A stretch of 64,000 nucleotides of DNA from Planctomyces sp. Lineage in GTDB: Bacteria; Planctomycetota; Planctomycetia; Planctomycetales; Planctomycetaceae. Positions 18,438 to 28,600 of the stretch are shown here, piece after piece. The stretch is taken from positions 1 to 64,000 of the forward strand of contig JAEUIH010000034.1 in assembly GCA_016795105.1 (NCBI GenBank), read 5' to 3'. The position numbers were made by a program, and so were the translations under genes. Every line of letters starts with the position of its first letter. Within the stretch, counting starts at the first letter, position 1. Below the pieces are notes generated by a model. That model saw only the letters and a list, made by a program, of their open reading frames with translations. It was not told where the DNA came from and searched no databases.

Positions 18438-20630
18438 TCACGGATTTATTAACCGGCCCATGAAGAGGATAGCGTCTGAACGGCGGTCGCGGATCAGGAA
18501 CAGGAATGGATGGTCAGCCCGAAATTCAGGTGTAAACGGACGAGTCGCCGGAATGGCACGAGGATTGGCCATCACAACTGCGGTCGCGGCAGCAGCTTCA
18601 GTCCCCTTCTCTGAGACCTCAATTGTTGCTGAATGAACGACCTCTGAGATGAACAACGAATCTTTCTGTTCTCCGCTGGCGGCGATTCCTGTGAAATCTG
18701 CTCGATTCGGACCAAATTCTTCGAATGCATCGACCATCCCCATCGATTTCAAAACACTTGCCAGCATCGCCTGTTCGTTCAGTTTGAATTTCGGAATCCA
18801 TGTATTGACTCGACGAGATCTGGCGGTCTTCATCCATGCCTGCAGACTCTCAGGTGAAATCATCTTCTCAGCACTCTTCAATCCATCATTTGTTCGAGGA
18901 AGAATGAACACCATCGACAGATCGCCACCTTTGTAGGTGACTTCCAGCACGATCAGCCCACCATCATCCGGGTAGCATTTGGGCAATTCCCCAATCGCCG
19001 GAACTTCCGTTGGTGTTTCAAAGAGTGTTCCGTCTGCATTTACGGCACAATAGCCCGCTTCAAGTGCAAATGAATGCATCAGCGGTACTTGCTTTTCGTC
19101 GGTACCGTTCACAAAGAAAGGCTCAGGCCGTGTCAGGTCTTCAGGAAAGGGGTCCGTCCATTCTCCTCGAAAATAAATGGCATTGGTCAGGATCAATCGG
19201 ACTCGCTGCCACTGCGATTCTGTCATCAGTCGCTCCTGCAGCAATTCCGGAATCATCCCGTTTGTCTGTTCAGAAACCCATTGGTTGATCGGCCGTCGTT
19301 CCTGCGCTCCCTTATTACGGAAGTCCATCTGCTGGAAAGCTCCAGTACCATAGTATTCTTCAATCGTCTGAAGATAACGCGGATTAAACTGATACGACTT
19401 GTCACCCCACAAGGAGTTGGAGACTCTGAGTTCGAACTGATCAAGCTTTGAAAGCCGTTCATTGATCTGATTGGCCAGCTTCTGAGCCGTGGCCGCTGCG
19501 AGTCGCGCCTCAGTGTACTTCTGCTGCTTCTGAAGTTCCGTCACCTGACCATTTGCTGCCGCGAGCTCCTGCTTCAGTTTCGCCACCTCGTTTCGAAGTG
19601 GAAGCGTGGCGGAGTCATCTCGCTGCCAGAGTCGGCTCAGATGGCGATGACCTGTATGAAGAGCCAGAAAGTCCATCGGTATCTTCTGCGATCCGCTTCC
19701 GGCGGGTCGAGCTTCTTCGGGAATTCGCAGAGCCGCGGCCATTTGCTCAGCAGTTTTCCCGCGTGCACCTTCAATGGTCATTGAGAGTGCCACCGAGATT
19801 GAATATGGTGAAAAGAAGATATTACCTTCCTCCTCCTCCGCCAGCTTTCTGTACATTTCGAATGCGAACCTGTTGTTGGCTGTCAGAGCGACGTTTTCGG
19901 GCGGCACTCCAGGCACAGCAGCGAGCAACTGTCCGGCCGTACCGTTCAGTTGTCCTTCCGCATTCATGAGCGTGACAGCACCTGCCAGAATGAAAACTCT
20001 CAAAATGTTCTTATGCATTGTCGAAGTCCTGTTCAATTCATGATGTCCAATTCGAAAATTCATATCTCCCGATGCAACGACTTTTCCGGTCGCAGTCGAG
20101 ACTTCAATCGGAGTTGATGCAGGTTGTTTTCCAACCACCTGAATCTCCCCGCTTCTGAGTGCAATATGCGTCGCATCAATTGCTTCATAGTCCGCTTCGT
20201 CGCCGACTATGATCTTCCACGGTGGCGACGATGCGATTGGGTTCTGAGACGTACCCTCGGTCGAAACATTTCCGCCGGGACTTCCAGGCAACAGCTGGTC
20301 GGTGTCCCGTTCGCCGCCAGACTTCAGCAATACAAACGTGACTGCAACTGCGAGGATGGCCACCGTCACCATCAACCTTCGCCGTCCGACGACACGACTC
20401 GAACGAGCAGAATCTCCGACAGCACGATCGATCAAGGACTGGGAGCGATCGTCAGAAGCCTGGCCGGATGATTCTCTCAAAACGGTTCGGAGTATTGCGT
20501 CCATTGCAGTGTCTCGCCCCTGCTGCCGACGGCTTCCAGCCTGCTCGGCGTTTGGTGAATTCGATCGTGGCTTCAGGTCAGACTTTTGGGGCTCCTCACC
20601 TCCATCTGGTTTTGAGTGTGGTTCATTCAT
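18438..20630 (-). CDS. Anti-sigma/FecR-like and serpin fusion protein
   Basis: 730 aa. The polar cytoplasmic part (1-85) is followed by one transmembrane helix (86-104), an FecR-like region (about 135-240, ending LNGTAGQLLAAVPG) and a full serpin (about 246-730). Serpin signatures seen are NIFFSPYSISVALSM, LTNAIYFRGEW, the hinge EKGTEAAAATAVV (674-686) and the closing PFLFLIRDRRSDAILFMGRL. The small-residue hinge is the form found in inhibitory serpins, and Arg691 lies near the expected scissile bond. A coiled-coil insert (about 340-395) replaces the loop between helices C and D. The start overlaps the stop of an ECF sigma gene by eight bases. I infer a membrane anti-sigma whose outer part can trap a protease. 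Confidence 0.9.
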   Translation of the reverse strand: MNEPHSKPDGGEEPQKSDLKPRSNSPNAEQAGSRRQQGRDTAMDAILRTVLRESSGQASDDRSQSLIDRAVGDSARSSRVVGRRRLMVTVAILAVAVTFVLLKSGGERDTDQLLPGSPGGNVSTEGTSQNPIASSPPWKIIVGDEADYEAIDATHIALRSGEIQVVGKQPASTPIEVSTATGKVVASGDMNFRIGHHELNRTSTMHKNILRVFILAGAVTLMNAEGQLNGTAGQLLAAVPGVPPENVALTANNRFAFEMYRKLAEEEEGNIFFSPYSISVALSMTIEGARGKTAEQMAAALRIPEEARPAGSGSQKIPMDFLALHTGHRHLSRLWQRDDSATLPLRNEVAKLKQELAAANGQVTELQKQQKYTEARLAAATAQKLANQINERLSKLDQFELRVSNSLWGDKSYQFNPRYLQTIEEYYGTGAFQQMDFRNKGAQERRPINQWVSEQTNGMIPELLQERLMTESQWQRVRLILTNAIYFRGEWTDPFPEDLTRPEPFFVNGTDEKQVPLMHSFALEAGYCAVNADGTLFETPTEVPAIGELPKCYPDDGGLIVLEVTYKGGDLSMVFILPRTNDGLKSAEKMISPESLQAWMKTARSRRVNTWIPKFKLNEQAMLASVLKSMGMVDAFEEFGPNRADFTGIAASGEQKDSLFISEVVHSATIEVSEKGTEAAAATAVVMANPRAIPATRPFTPEFRADHPFLFLIRDRRSDAILFMGRLINP

Positions 20631-21162
20631 TCAAGTCTTCCTCAACGCGAGTCTTCTGAACACACTGACGGAGCACTTCACGGGCTCGACTCAATCGTTG
20701 ATAGGCCGCCGCCTCCGATAACTGAAGTTGTGCACACACTGATCGAAGTTCCATCCCGTTTTCATAGACAAGTGATACAATCGATCGCAGTCCATCGGGT
20801 AGCTGGCTTAGACAGGACTCGAGTCGCCTTCTTGCATCAACTTTCCACGACGTTTCCGACGATTTTCGCAGATCGAAACTCATAAAAGTCTCTTCCATTC
20901 CTTCCAGAACCTCCGGGTCCTGAATCATCTCACTACGCTGGTCATTGCGCCACATTTCCATTGCCTTGAGTCTCGCGATTCCGCGAAGCCATGCCCCAAA
21001 ATCAGCTCCTTCACGAAATTCTGACATGCGACGGCAGGCCGTCAGAAATGCCTCCTGCATCAGATCATCGGCCGCATGGTCATTGCCTTTCATCAGAGCG
21101 CGAGAGTACGCAACCAGCATAGGCTGGTGCTGTTCCACGAGCTTAGAAAGTGCGGTCTGCAT
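20623..21162 (-). CDS. ECF RNA polymerase sigma factor
   Basis: 179 aa with the two-domain layout of ECF sigma factors: region 2 (about 10-80) with DDLMQEAFLTACRRMSEFREG and FGAWLRGIARLKAMEMWR, and region 4 (about 110-165) with LPDGLRSIVSLVYENGM and a helix-turn-helix ending AYQRLSRAREVLRQCV. The ATG at 21162 follows GGAG by seven bases. Its last eight bases overlap the start of the serpin fusion gene, so the two are translationally coupled; this is the classic sigma then anti-sigma order. The combination of a short sigma with a FecR-like partner suggests control by a membrane signal. The regulon cannot be read from this window. Confidence 0.92.
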   Translation of the reverse strand: MQTALSKLVEQHQPMLVAYSRALMKGNDHAADDLMQEAFLTACRRMSEFREGADFGAWLRGIARLKAMEMWRNDQRSEMIQDPEVLEGMEETFMSFDLRKSSETSWKVDARRRLESCLSQLPDGLRSIVSLVYENGMELRSVCAQLQLSEAAAYQRLSRAREVLRQCVQKTRVEEDLNE

Positions 21163-21546
21163 GAGTACTCCGTAACTGTCATTGACGAATCCACTGCGTT
21201 TCTGACAGACGTTTCCTGGATTTTTCGAAAACTCCCTGCGGTTCTTCCGCGTCCGCCGTACTTCTAACAGTTGAATTCCTCTCGAGCCGCAAAGATTCTA
21301 AACGTCGAGTTGCGTAAAATGTTTGCTGCTGGCGTTTATTGCAGTAAGTTGATTCCGACTGCATCCAGCGCGTAACAATGGCTCGACATCACGACGGAGC
21401 GTGATGAGTACTTTGGCAGCCAGTCTTTCGTGGTCAAAACACGAGCCCTGCCTGCGATTCGAATCCAAAATTCAAGAGCCTACAATAGCAGAGAATATGG
21501 TACCATACCCATTGTCTGAACTGTTGTCGCTCGGGAGGAAGAGCCT
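21163..21546. other. Divergent intergenic region between sigma factor and phospholipase-D gene
   Basis: This 384-bp region separates two divergent genes, so it should hold promoters in both directions. Toward the sigma gene I see a GGAAACG element and several CGTC words, but the spacing is not that of a standard ECF promoter and I do not call one. No open frame in the region is convincing. The right end has the GGGAGGAAGAG ribosome-binding site of the next gene. Confidence 0.5.
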
Positions 21547-22749
21547 GTGAATGTCCGAGACGGAATCGCGCTAAATCCGGAAGAGATTGCTCGTGCTTCC
21601 GGTTTTGTTTCGGGCAATCAGGTGACACTGTTGCAGAACAGCGAAGCGTTTCTTCCGGCTCTGGAGCAGGCGATGGGGCGGGCCGGATTTGAAATCTATC
21701 TGGTAACGTATATCTTCGCAGATGACTCCGCAGGACGGAGGATTGCTTCAGCGATGAAACGCGCCGTTTTACGTGGTGTTCGCGTCTATCTAATCGTTGA
21801 CGGGTATGGATCCAGCGATCTGTCGCGACACATGCGAGACCAGATGCAGCAGGACGGAATCCGGCTGCATGTCTTTCGACCATGGATATCGCCCTGGACA
21901 TTGCGTCGCAAACGCCTCCGACGAATGCATCGGAAAATCGCTGTCATAGATCGGGAGACTGCATTTGTCGGCGGAATCAATATCGTCGACGACGGCTTAG
22001 AGGCAAACGAAGATGCCCCTCGGTATGACTATGCTGTTGCGATTGAAGGGCCTCTGGTGGACTCAGTTCGTCATTCGGCCGTGCAGTTGTGGGCATCAGT
22101 GGCTGGAAAGACGTTTCGCAGTCGAGGGGCTCGCGCAGCAGATTTGCCTGAGTCAACCCGTCCCGGTGGGTCCATGCGAGCTGCATTTCTGTTGAGAGAC
22201 AATCTCCGTCATCGCCGAGACATAGAATCAGCCTATCTGCTGGCGATCAGTCATGCGAGAACGGAGATCATTCTGGCTCACGCTTACTTCTTTCCAGGGC
22301 ACAAGTTCCGTCGTGCATTGATCAATGCAGCAAAACGAGGCGTGAGAGTGGTGTTGCTGCTGCAGGGGAAACTGGAGAACTTTCTCGAACATCACGCACG
22401 TCGAGCGATCTACGGCAATCTTCTGGCTGCCGGAATTGAAATCCACGAATACCAAAGAAGTTATCTCCACGCCAAAGTTGCTGTCGTCGATGGACACTGG
22501 GCAACCGTGGGATCGTCGAATATCGATCCGTTCAGTTTGCTTCTTTCCTGCGAAGCAAACATCGTTGTTGACGACAGTGCTTTCGGTTCCGCTCTGGCAC
22601 AAAGTCTGAAAATCAGCATCGCATTGGAGAGTCAACAGATCGTGGAAGCCAGCTGGAATCAACAATCAATCGCGATGCGATTCATCAACTGGCTTTGCTA
22701 TGGACTGGTTCGCCTGATGACCGAAATCAGTGGATACGATTCCGACTGA
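21547..22749 (+). CDS. Cardiolipin synthase-like phospholipase D family protein
   Basis: 400 aa with two complete HKD catalytic motifs: MHRKIAVIDRETAFVGGIN (His128, Lys130, Asp135) and LHAKVAVVDGHWATVGSSN (His308, Lys310, Asp315). The spacing, the absence of N-terminal membrane helices and the length fit the ClsB-type cardiolipin synthases, which make cardiolipin from phosphatidyl donors at the inner face of the membrane. The ATG follows GGGAGGAAGAG. The last 84 bases overlap the end of a kinase gene on the opposite strand. A different phospholipid transfer reaction remains possible, since the HKD family is broad. It is a lone gene with no lipid-synthesis neighbours here. Confidence 0.85.
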   Translation: MNVRDGIALNPEEIARASGFVSGNQVTLLQNSEAFLPALEQAMGRAGFEIYLVTYIFADDSAGRRIASAMKRAVLRGVRVYLIVDGYGSSDLSRHMRDQMQQDGIRLHVFRPWISPWTLRRKRLRRMHRKIAVIDRETAFVGGINIVDDGLEANEDAPRYDYAVAIEGPLVDSVRHSAVQLWASVAGKTFRSRGARAADLPESTRPGGSMRAAFLLRDNLRHRRDIESAYLLAISHARTEIILAHAYFFPGHKFRRALINAAKRGVRVVLLLQGKLENFLEHHARRAIYGNLLAAGIEIHEYQRSYLHAKVAVVDGHWATVGSSNIDPFSLLLSCEANIVVDDSAFGSALAQSLKISIALESQQIVEASWNQQSIAMRFINWLCYGLVRLMTEISGYDSD

Positions 22750-24348
22750 CTGTGAAATACGTGTCCGTTTCGCAGCAGTACCCAACAATGCCGCGTAGAT
22801 TCCGGACAGCATTGCAAACCCTGTTGCAACCAGCGTAAAAGCAACATTGCGGGCAAATGGATTTTCGGCGTAAGCTGGAGATGGAGCGGCCGGAGAGATG
22901 CCCAGCAACACACTAAATGCGTAGCAAAGTGTCAACGCAGAAAGAATCATCGCAAGCAGGCTGTTACGGCGAATATTCTGCAGCTGACGAATCCGCATTG
23001 ACAGCCAAATCAAGAGCGAATGAAGCGGGATGATGAAGCTGAACAACGGCCCCAGGATTGGAAGCAGCGTCTGTACCGACACTTCCCCCTTTGGAATCTC
23101 AGCAAGTGCAACAGGTAATGACGCGATGCTCCACAGCATAATCACGAAATTGATAACAACGGCGGTCAGAGCCAGTTGTTGTTGCCCTCGACGCAGTGAA
23201 CACCAGGACATTACCCGACGGATACGACCAATGGGTCGTGCGGTCACAGGTTGTTCTGTTAGAAATCGTTTGAGATCTGCTGCCAGCTCTTTTCCTGAAG
23301 CGTATCGACTGCGAGGATCATTCGCGAGGCATTTCATACAGATGGCATCCAGATCCACAGAGACATCGACTCGGAATCGGCGAACGGAAGCAGCAGTTTC
23401 ACTCTGCAGACGCTCGATCACTGCCGGAAGTGAGGCCGCATCGAATGGCGGGGAGCCGGTCAGCAACTCGTAGAGAATCGCACCAATGGCAAAGATGTCG
23501 CTGGCAACTCCAATTTCTTCTGTACGACATTCGGCCTGCTCAGGTGACATGTAAACTGGCGTTCCGGCAATCAGACTGCCTCGAGTGTCACGCAGAGAAA
23601 CATCGACTGGGATTGCCAGTCCGAAATCCAGAATTCTGACCGTCACACTTGAGCTCTGGCCTGTTCGAGACGATCGGTTGATGATCACGTTTCCTGGCTT
23701 CAGATCCCGATGCAGAACACCGTGCTGATGGCCGTAGTCTGCAGCATCTGCCATTTGCATGGCGATCTCAGCAGCGACCTGTGGCGAGACAGGCTTCGAC
23801 TGAGTCGCAAACCATTTGTCGAGCGTCTGACCATCACAAACCGGCATGACGAGATACGGCATCCCATCGACGGTACCTGCTTCGTACATCGGGACGACAG
23901 CCGGATGATCCAGACGAGCGGCCAGCGCACATTCCCGTAAGAATCGCCGCCGATGCGCTGGGTCGAACATTTGAGACTGATGAATGACCTTCAATGCGAT
24001 TTCTCGTTCACCGGAGGGATCGAACGCGCGCCAGACCACGCCAAAACGTCCTGCTCCCAGCATTGCAAGAATTCGAAATCGCCCGATTTTTTCAGGACGC
24101 TGAGCAGCATCAGGTGGTGAGGGTCTTGCGAATACTCTGTTCAACAATGTAGCGGCTCGAACGGTGTCAGAATCAAGTCCATCGGGCGACTCAACTTCGC
24201 CGCCAGGCTCTGTGGTTCGGAGTTCCCATAACTCCAGCTGAATCGCTTTACGCAGATCGCTATCAACTTCCGGAACCTGTGCTTGCGACAATTCCCGACG
24301 GGAATCGGCGTCCTCCGGAGTGCCCTCAAAAGTATCTGAAGCCTTCAC
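22666..24348 (-). CDS. Membrane Ser/Thr protein kinase, multi-pass C-terminus
   Basis: 560 aa. The kinase domain (about 90-365) is complete: glycine loop LGAGRFGVV, Lys120 in ALKVI, catalytic HRDLKPGN (Asp215), DFG at Asp241, and GTPVYMSPE. The C-terminus has four probable membrane helices (about 391-415, 427-450, 462-484, 501-525) in place of a large ectodomain, so this kinase may sense through the membrane itself. The polar N-terminal 85 residues hold no zinc motif, unlike other kinases here. It overlaps its upstream ECF sigma gene by four bases (ATGA), which gives a coupled sigma-kinase pair. Its 3' end overlaps the converging phospholipase gene by 84 bp. Confidence 0.9.
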   Translation of the reverse strand: MKASDTFEGTPEDADSRRELSQAQVPEVDSDLRKAIQLELWELRTTEPGGEVESPDGLDSDTVRAATLLNRVFARPSPPDAAQRPEKIGRFRILAMLGAGRFGVVWRAFDPSGEREIALKVIHQSQMFDPAHRRRFLRECALAARLDHPAVVPMYEAGTVDGMPYLVMPVCDGQTLDKWFATQSKPVSPQVAAEIAMQMADAADYGHQHGVLHRDLKPGNVIINRSSRTGQSSSVTVRILDFGLAIPVDVSLRDTRGSLIAGTPVYMSPEQAECRTEEIGVASDIFAIGAILYELLTGSPPFDAASLPAVIERLQSETAASVRRFRVDVSVDLDAICMKCLANDPRSRYASGKELAADLKRFLTEQPVTARPIGRIRRVMSWCSLRRGQQQLALTAVVINFVIMLWSIASLPVALAEIPKGEVSVQTLLPILGPLFSFIIPLHSLLIWLSMRIRQLQNIRRNSLLAMILSALTLCYAFSVLLGISPAAPSPAYAENPFARNVAFTLVATGFAMLSGIYAALLGTAAKRTRISQSVGIVSTDFGHQANQSIAKPVDESHRD

Positions 24349-24923
24349 TTCTCAGACTCCACACCAATCCGTTGCCCAAGCGACTGCATGGCCTTCAGCC
24401 ATAACCGTCGAACAGCATCGTGCGAAAGCCCCAGCCGCTCTCCAATCTTTTCGAAAGAAAGCGACTCGATGTAACGAAGCCGAACGATAGTTTGCTGCTG
24501 CATTTCCAGCTGTTCAATCGCCTTCAGCAGTTGCTCCAGTGTCTCCTGTGCAACCAGTTCGGAAAGCAGCGTTGGCTGACTGGTCAACGACTGAACCGGC
24601 AGTGCAGCATTGAATTTTTGTGAAACAACTCTTCTCCGAGTATCCTGTCGTCTCGCTTCATCAATGATGCGATGCTTAAGAATCTTCACCAGCCACTGTG
24701 TGAGTTCTTCGTTGGAAGATCCACGAAATGATTCCTGATCCCGAATCGCCGCCAACAGCGTTTGCTGCACAACATCTGATGCGGTCAACTGCGATCGAAG
24801 CGCGTCGCTCATCAGCCGTTCCGCAATACTCAGCAAAAATCTTCGCGACTGAACGATCTGCTCTGCTCGCTCGATTTCTACACTCGTCGATTGAGCAATG
24901 ATCGTGTTCGATTTGTTCAACAC
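24345..24923 (-). CDS. ECF-type RNA polymerase sigma factor
   Basis: 192 aa, probable GTG start at 24923 after AAGG. Region 2 carries TASDVVQQTLLAAIRDQESFRG and a DNA-melting helix with LVKILKHRIIDEARR. Region 4 carries MQQQTIVRLRYIESLSFEKIGERLGLSHDAVRRLWLKA. This is the pattern of planctomycete ECF groups found beside Ser/Thr kinases. Its stop overlaps the start of the kinase gene by four bases, so the pair is coupled. Whether the kinase phosphorylates this sigma factor or acts on an anti-sigma is unknown. Confidence 0.9.
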   Translation of the reverse strand: MLNKSNTIIAQSTSVEIERAEQIVQSRRFLLSIAERLMSDALRSQLTASDVVQQTLLAAIRDQESFRGSSNEELTQWLVKILKHRIIDEARRQDTRRRVVSQKFNAALPVQSLTSQPTLLSELVAQETLEQLLKAIEQLEMQQQTIVRLRYIESLSFEKIGERLGLSHDAVRRLWLKAMQSLGQRIGVESEK

Positions 24924-25036
24924 AGGTCAGGCCTTTCGCGGGTTGATCAAATATTTCATAATGAGGCGATAACGTCTCCGGAGATCGTGGCCTTCCCGGC
25001 AACGAGTTCAGACAGAATCTGAACTCGATGTTTGAA

Positions 25037-25570
25037 TCATGATTCCTTACCGGGGTTCTCTGCAGTTCGCCGGCGAGTCCGAGAACCGAATCCTGACTGC
25101 CGGATCCACCCCTTCGTTTGTGCCCAGTGGAGTCCAGCGCCTGCAATGGCTCCCGTCAGAAGCCCACTGCCGGCTTTGGGCAGGATTGTCTCCCGATTGC
25201 CATCCAGAAATTCACCAAGACCATTCATAACAAAGAAACCAACTGCCATTGAGGCGATTGGAGGAACCCATTCCGGCACCTGAAGTTGCTGCCAGCTCTT
25301 TGCTGCTATGCCAATACAAGTAACCCCAATGGATCCGGACGTACCAAATTTCAGACCTCGCAACGCCATCGCTATCAAAGTTCCCTCGCCTTTTAGCCAG
25401 GCATTCACAAAGCCCATGAGAAAAAACAACGCAAAGACACTGGCCGCAACCCCAGCGAAAGTCAACAGGGCTCTGCTGTCCTGACTTTGCCTGCTGACGG
25501 ACTCAGAGGAAATCTCTGTTGATTCGAGTGTGTCATGTGTCATTGCAGATTGCTCACTTGCTGAGTTCAA
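25037..25570 (-). CDS. Small membrane protein of unknown function
   Basis: 177 aa. At least three hydrophobic stretches are visible: LLTFAGVAASVFALFFLMGF, a Gly/Ala-rich GTSGSIGVTCIGIAA, and WVPPIASMAVGFFVMNGL; a fourth Gly-rich one is GSGLLTGAIAGAGLHW. The C-terminus is basic (RTRRRTAENPGKES). The frame begins at a TTG at 25570 after AAGGAGA; an ATG at 25543 has a weaker site, so the start is uncertain. No family recognised. It lies between two sigma/kinase units on the same strand, upstream of the sigma at 24923, and might belong to either. Confidence 0.65.
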   Translation of the reverse strand: MNSASEQSAMTHDTLESTEISSESVSRQSQDSRALLTFAGVAASVFALFFLMGFVNAWLKGEGTLIAMALRGLKFGTSGSIGVTCIGIAAKSWQQLQVPEWVPPIASMAVGFFVMNGLGEFLDGNRETILPKAGSGLLTGAIAGAGLHWAQTKGWIRQSGFGSRTRRRTAENPGKES

Positions 25571-25649
25571 CGGTCGGGGTTCTCCTTAGAAATGGGTTTC
25601 AGCAGGTATGTTCTTCCAGTTGCTCCTGCAAAAGAGACTTAACCCGTCA

Positions 25650-28600
25650 CTAATCCAGAGCCAGTGTTTCCATCGCTTTCAAAAACAGTTTTTGATGGCT
25701 GTCGAACGTGCCGGAAGGACTAGTCAGCAAAGCTACCAGAATGTTGTCTTCGTGAGGTATGGCGATCCAGTGTTGCCTTGTTTTCACAGAACCACTGCCG
25801 GTAATGGCACTCCCGGTGCCCTGCCCTTCGACAACCATCCACATCGCATCGCGGCCGGCGATTTGCCGAACCTCTTTCTCCACGACGACCGCCGAATGCT
25901 TCTCTTCCTGAGCCCTGGCACTTTCTGCAACCAACCACGAAGGATCGACCACTGCCCCGGTTTCCTGAATGAACAAATTGAGTGAAACACCTCCGGGCCG
26001 TGAATACGCAGCACGAGCAATTCCGGGGACCATAACTGCATCGAGAGAAGCCTCCTGCCAGTCGGTCCCTGGATTGACTGCAAATCGATATTCGGAATCA
26101 AAATACCTGCCGGGCACCGGAAGGACTTCTTCCCCGGTCTTCAACTCAAACTGAGACAATGCCAGCTTTCCGATGCTCCCTGTTTCGTCGGCTGAGTAGA
26201 ACGCGAACTGCCTTTCGAGTGTTTCGCGGTCACCATGCAGCACCGAGCCACCGACATCAAATGAAACCGATTTTTGACCTGGCAGGATCACTGCCGACCA
26301 GTTGACATGAAGATCAGATGCTTTCCGGGCCATCATCATGCTTTGATCATAGCCCAGAAAAATCGTATCATCGGATGGACTCCACGCGCCACCACCTTGA
26401 TGTAAACCCATCCCTCTGCGAAATACACTCTGAGTACCATCGGGGCGTAACAGCGCCGTCAATGTGGCGAGTTGAAGGTAAAGTGAACCGTCCGGCGACC
26501 ATGCTGCAGCCGGGCTGGCCTCGCGAACGCGATCCGTTACACCATCGGCAACGTTTACATGGACATTGTCGCCAAAACACACCTCCATACCATCTGGTCT
26601 CCAAACTGCCACAGTATAATGAGCAGGAGTACCCGGAGCTTCCGCGAGTAAAGAGACGCTTGCGCCGTCTCCGTCCAGAGTGATCCGCAGGAATTTCTTT
26701 CCCGCATGAGCCACGAGCAAACCATGCTTCGACCAGCCAACAATCACTCCGCCGTTCTCGCCGGTGTCGAATTCGTGCCGGGTTCGTCCATTGGTATCGG
26801 TGATCTTAATATGCCCGTTCGCGAGTCCTGCGGCAAGCTGAGTCCCATCGGGATTCCATGCGAGGCTGACACAGGAACCCGGCACGGTCAGAAAGCTGCC
26901 ATCGATTCTCCCAATTCTGTAGTGGCTGCTCTGAGGCCATCCCGCTGCCATATGCTTCCCATCGGGACTCCACGCGAGACGAGCTCCAAGTGACGCCGGC
27001 TCATTCAGCGACATCACCTGATATGAGGCACCGTCGGACGACCAGATGCGAAGGCAGTTATCGCCAATCTGACTGACGGAGGCGATTTGGCTGCCATCGG
27101 GAGTCAAACTGACACAGGAAACAGGCAACACGGTTGTACCAGTATCAAACTCGATTTTCCGCAAATCTCTGTCACATACTGCAAGACGGCCTCCTGCAAG
27201 AACCAAATGCCTGCCATCCGGCGACCAGTCAACAGCTGTGGGAACCGGGCCAGTTTCGGGCCATACCTGGATTCTTCGTTCCGGTGGCGTCACGGTTCCT
27301 GACTCCGGGTCCAGTTCGTATGGTTCCGCTCGCCATACTGTCAGATGATCTCCATCGGGCCGCCAGGCCACTGCGCACAACGGCTCCGCAGGGAATTCCT
27401 TCAACACACTACCGTCCGCCCCGCAGATCACCAGCCGATCAAGACAGGAAAGTGAAATTCGATCCTTTGAACCCCAGCGAATTCGATGTCCACCTGTCGT
27501 CTGCCGATCAGGTATATCGATGACATGCTCAACCTCGAAGGTCTCGGCGTTCCAAATGCGAACGGCGTCCCCATGCCAGCATGCGAATCGCTGCAGGTTT
27601 GGTGAAGCGGCGATATTGCCAAGTCCACAATAGTTAGTCGGCTGACCTTCTGTCAGAGACTTCAGCAATGACCCGTCAACATTGCGAACATCCAGACGAT
27701 TATCACCACCGCAGATCAGACGGCTGCCATCGAACGTCCATGCGACAGCCGCCAGGGTACTGTCGTGCACAACCTCTTCGTGCAGCAACTGCCCTTCGAT
27801 CGTCCAGATTCGCAACACGTTCGCATGATCAGCCACGACCGCAATTCGGCGGTTGTCCGGATGCCACGAAAGATCGCCGGCACCGAATCCTCCGAACCCG
27901 GGCAGCAGTTGATGCAGTTGCATTGAGGCGGCTGAGTAGACACGTACATGTCCATCACCACTGCCGGTGGCCAGCCAATTTCCATCCGGGCTGTAACGAG
28001 CAACATTGACCGTGCCTCTCGGATATATAGTGTCAACGTTCCAGCGACCAATATTCTCCAGTTCTGCAGGACGCTCAATCAACCCAGGCAACACGTTGCC
28101 GTCCTTCAACGCCGCCCATGTCCACCCTTGTCCCGACCACGAAGGAAACGGACCTGCTGGCCAGGGTTTCTGAGCGTTTCGAACAACAGGAGGTAACACA
28201 TTCCGGATAGCAGGAGTTGATACGTTTCCAACAACGGCCGTTGAAGGTCTTTCAAGCCATGCTCGAATTCTTGTTGTTTCGCTGACTGTCACCCTGACCG
28301 GCTGAGTCCCAGGCTCCGTCTTCAGCGCGACTCCATCCGGCGTCCGGAGGATCAGTTCATGTGAACCTTCGGGGACGGACACAGTCAGCAACTTTCCTGA
28401 CTCATCCGGCGTGAATCTCACCTGACTCCCATCGATCTCAACCTCAGACACAGGAACAGCAGTCTCAAGTTCGACAACAATCGTCCCATCCTTCCTCTGG
28501 AGCCGGATTACAATGATGGCCAAAAGAATCAAAGCAGCAATGCCTCCCATTCTCAGAAACAGCCTCGGGCGAATCGGAGGATTCGGAAGATCATCAACCT

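Noticed and set aside
21163-21546. ECF-type autoregulatory promoter (GGAAAC with CGTC) before the serpin sigma
   Set aside because: The GGAAAC and CGTC words are about 23 bp apart, longer than the usual spacer of about 16-17 bp.
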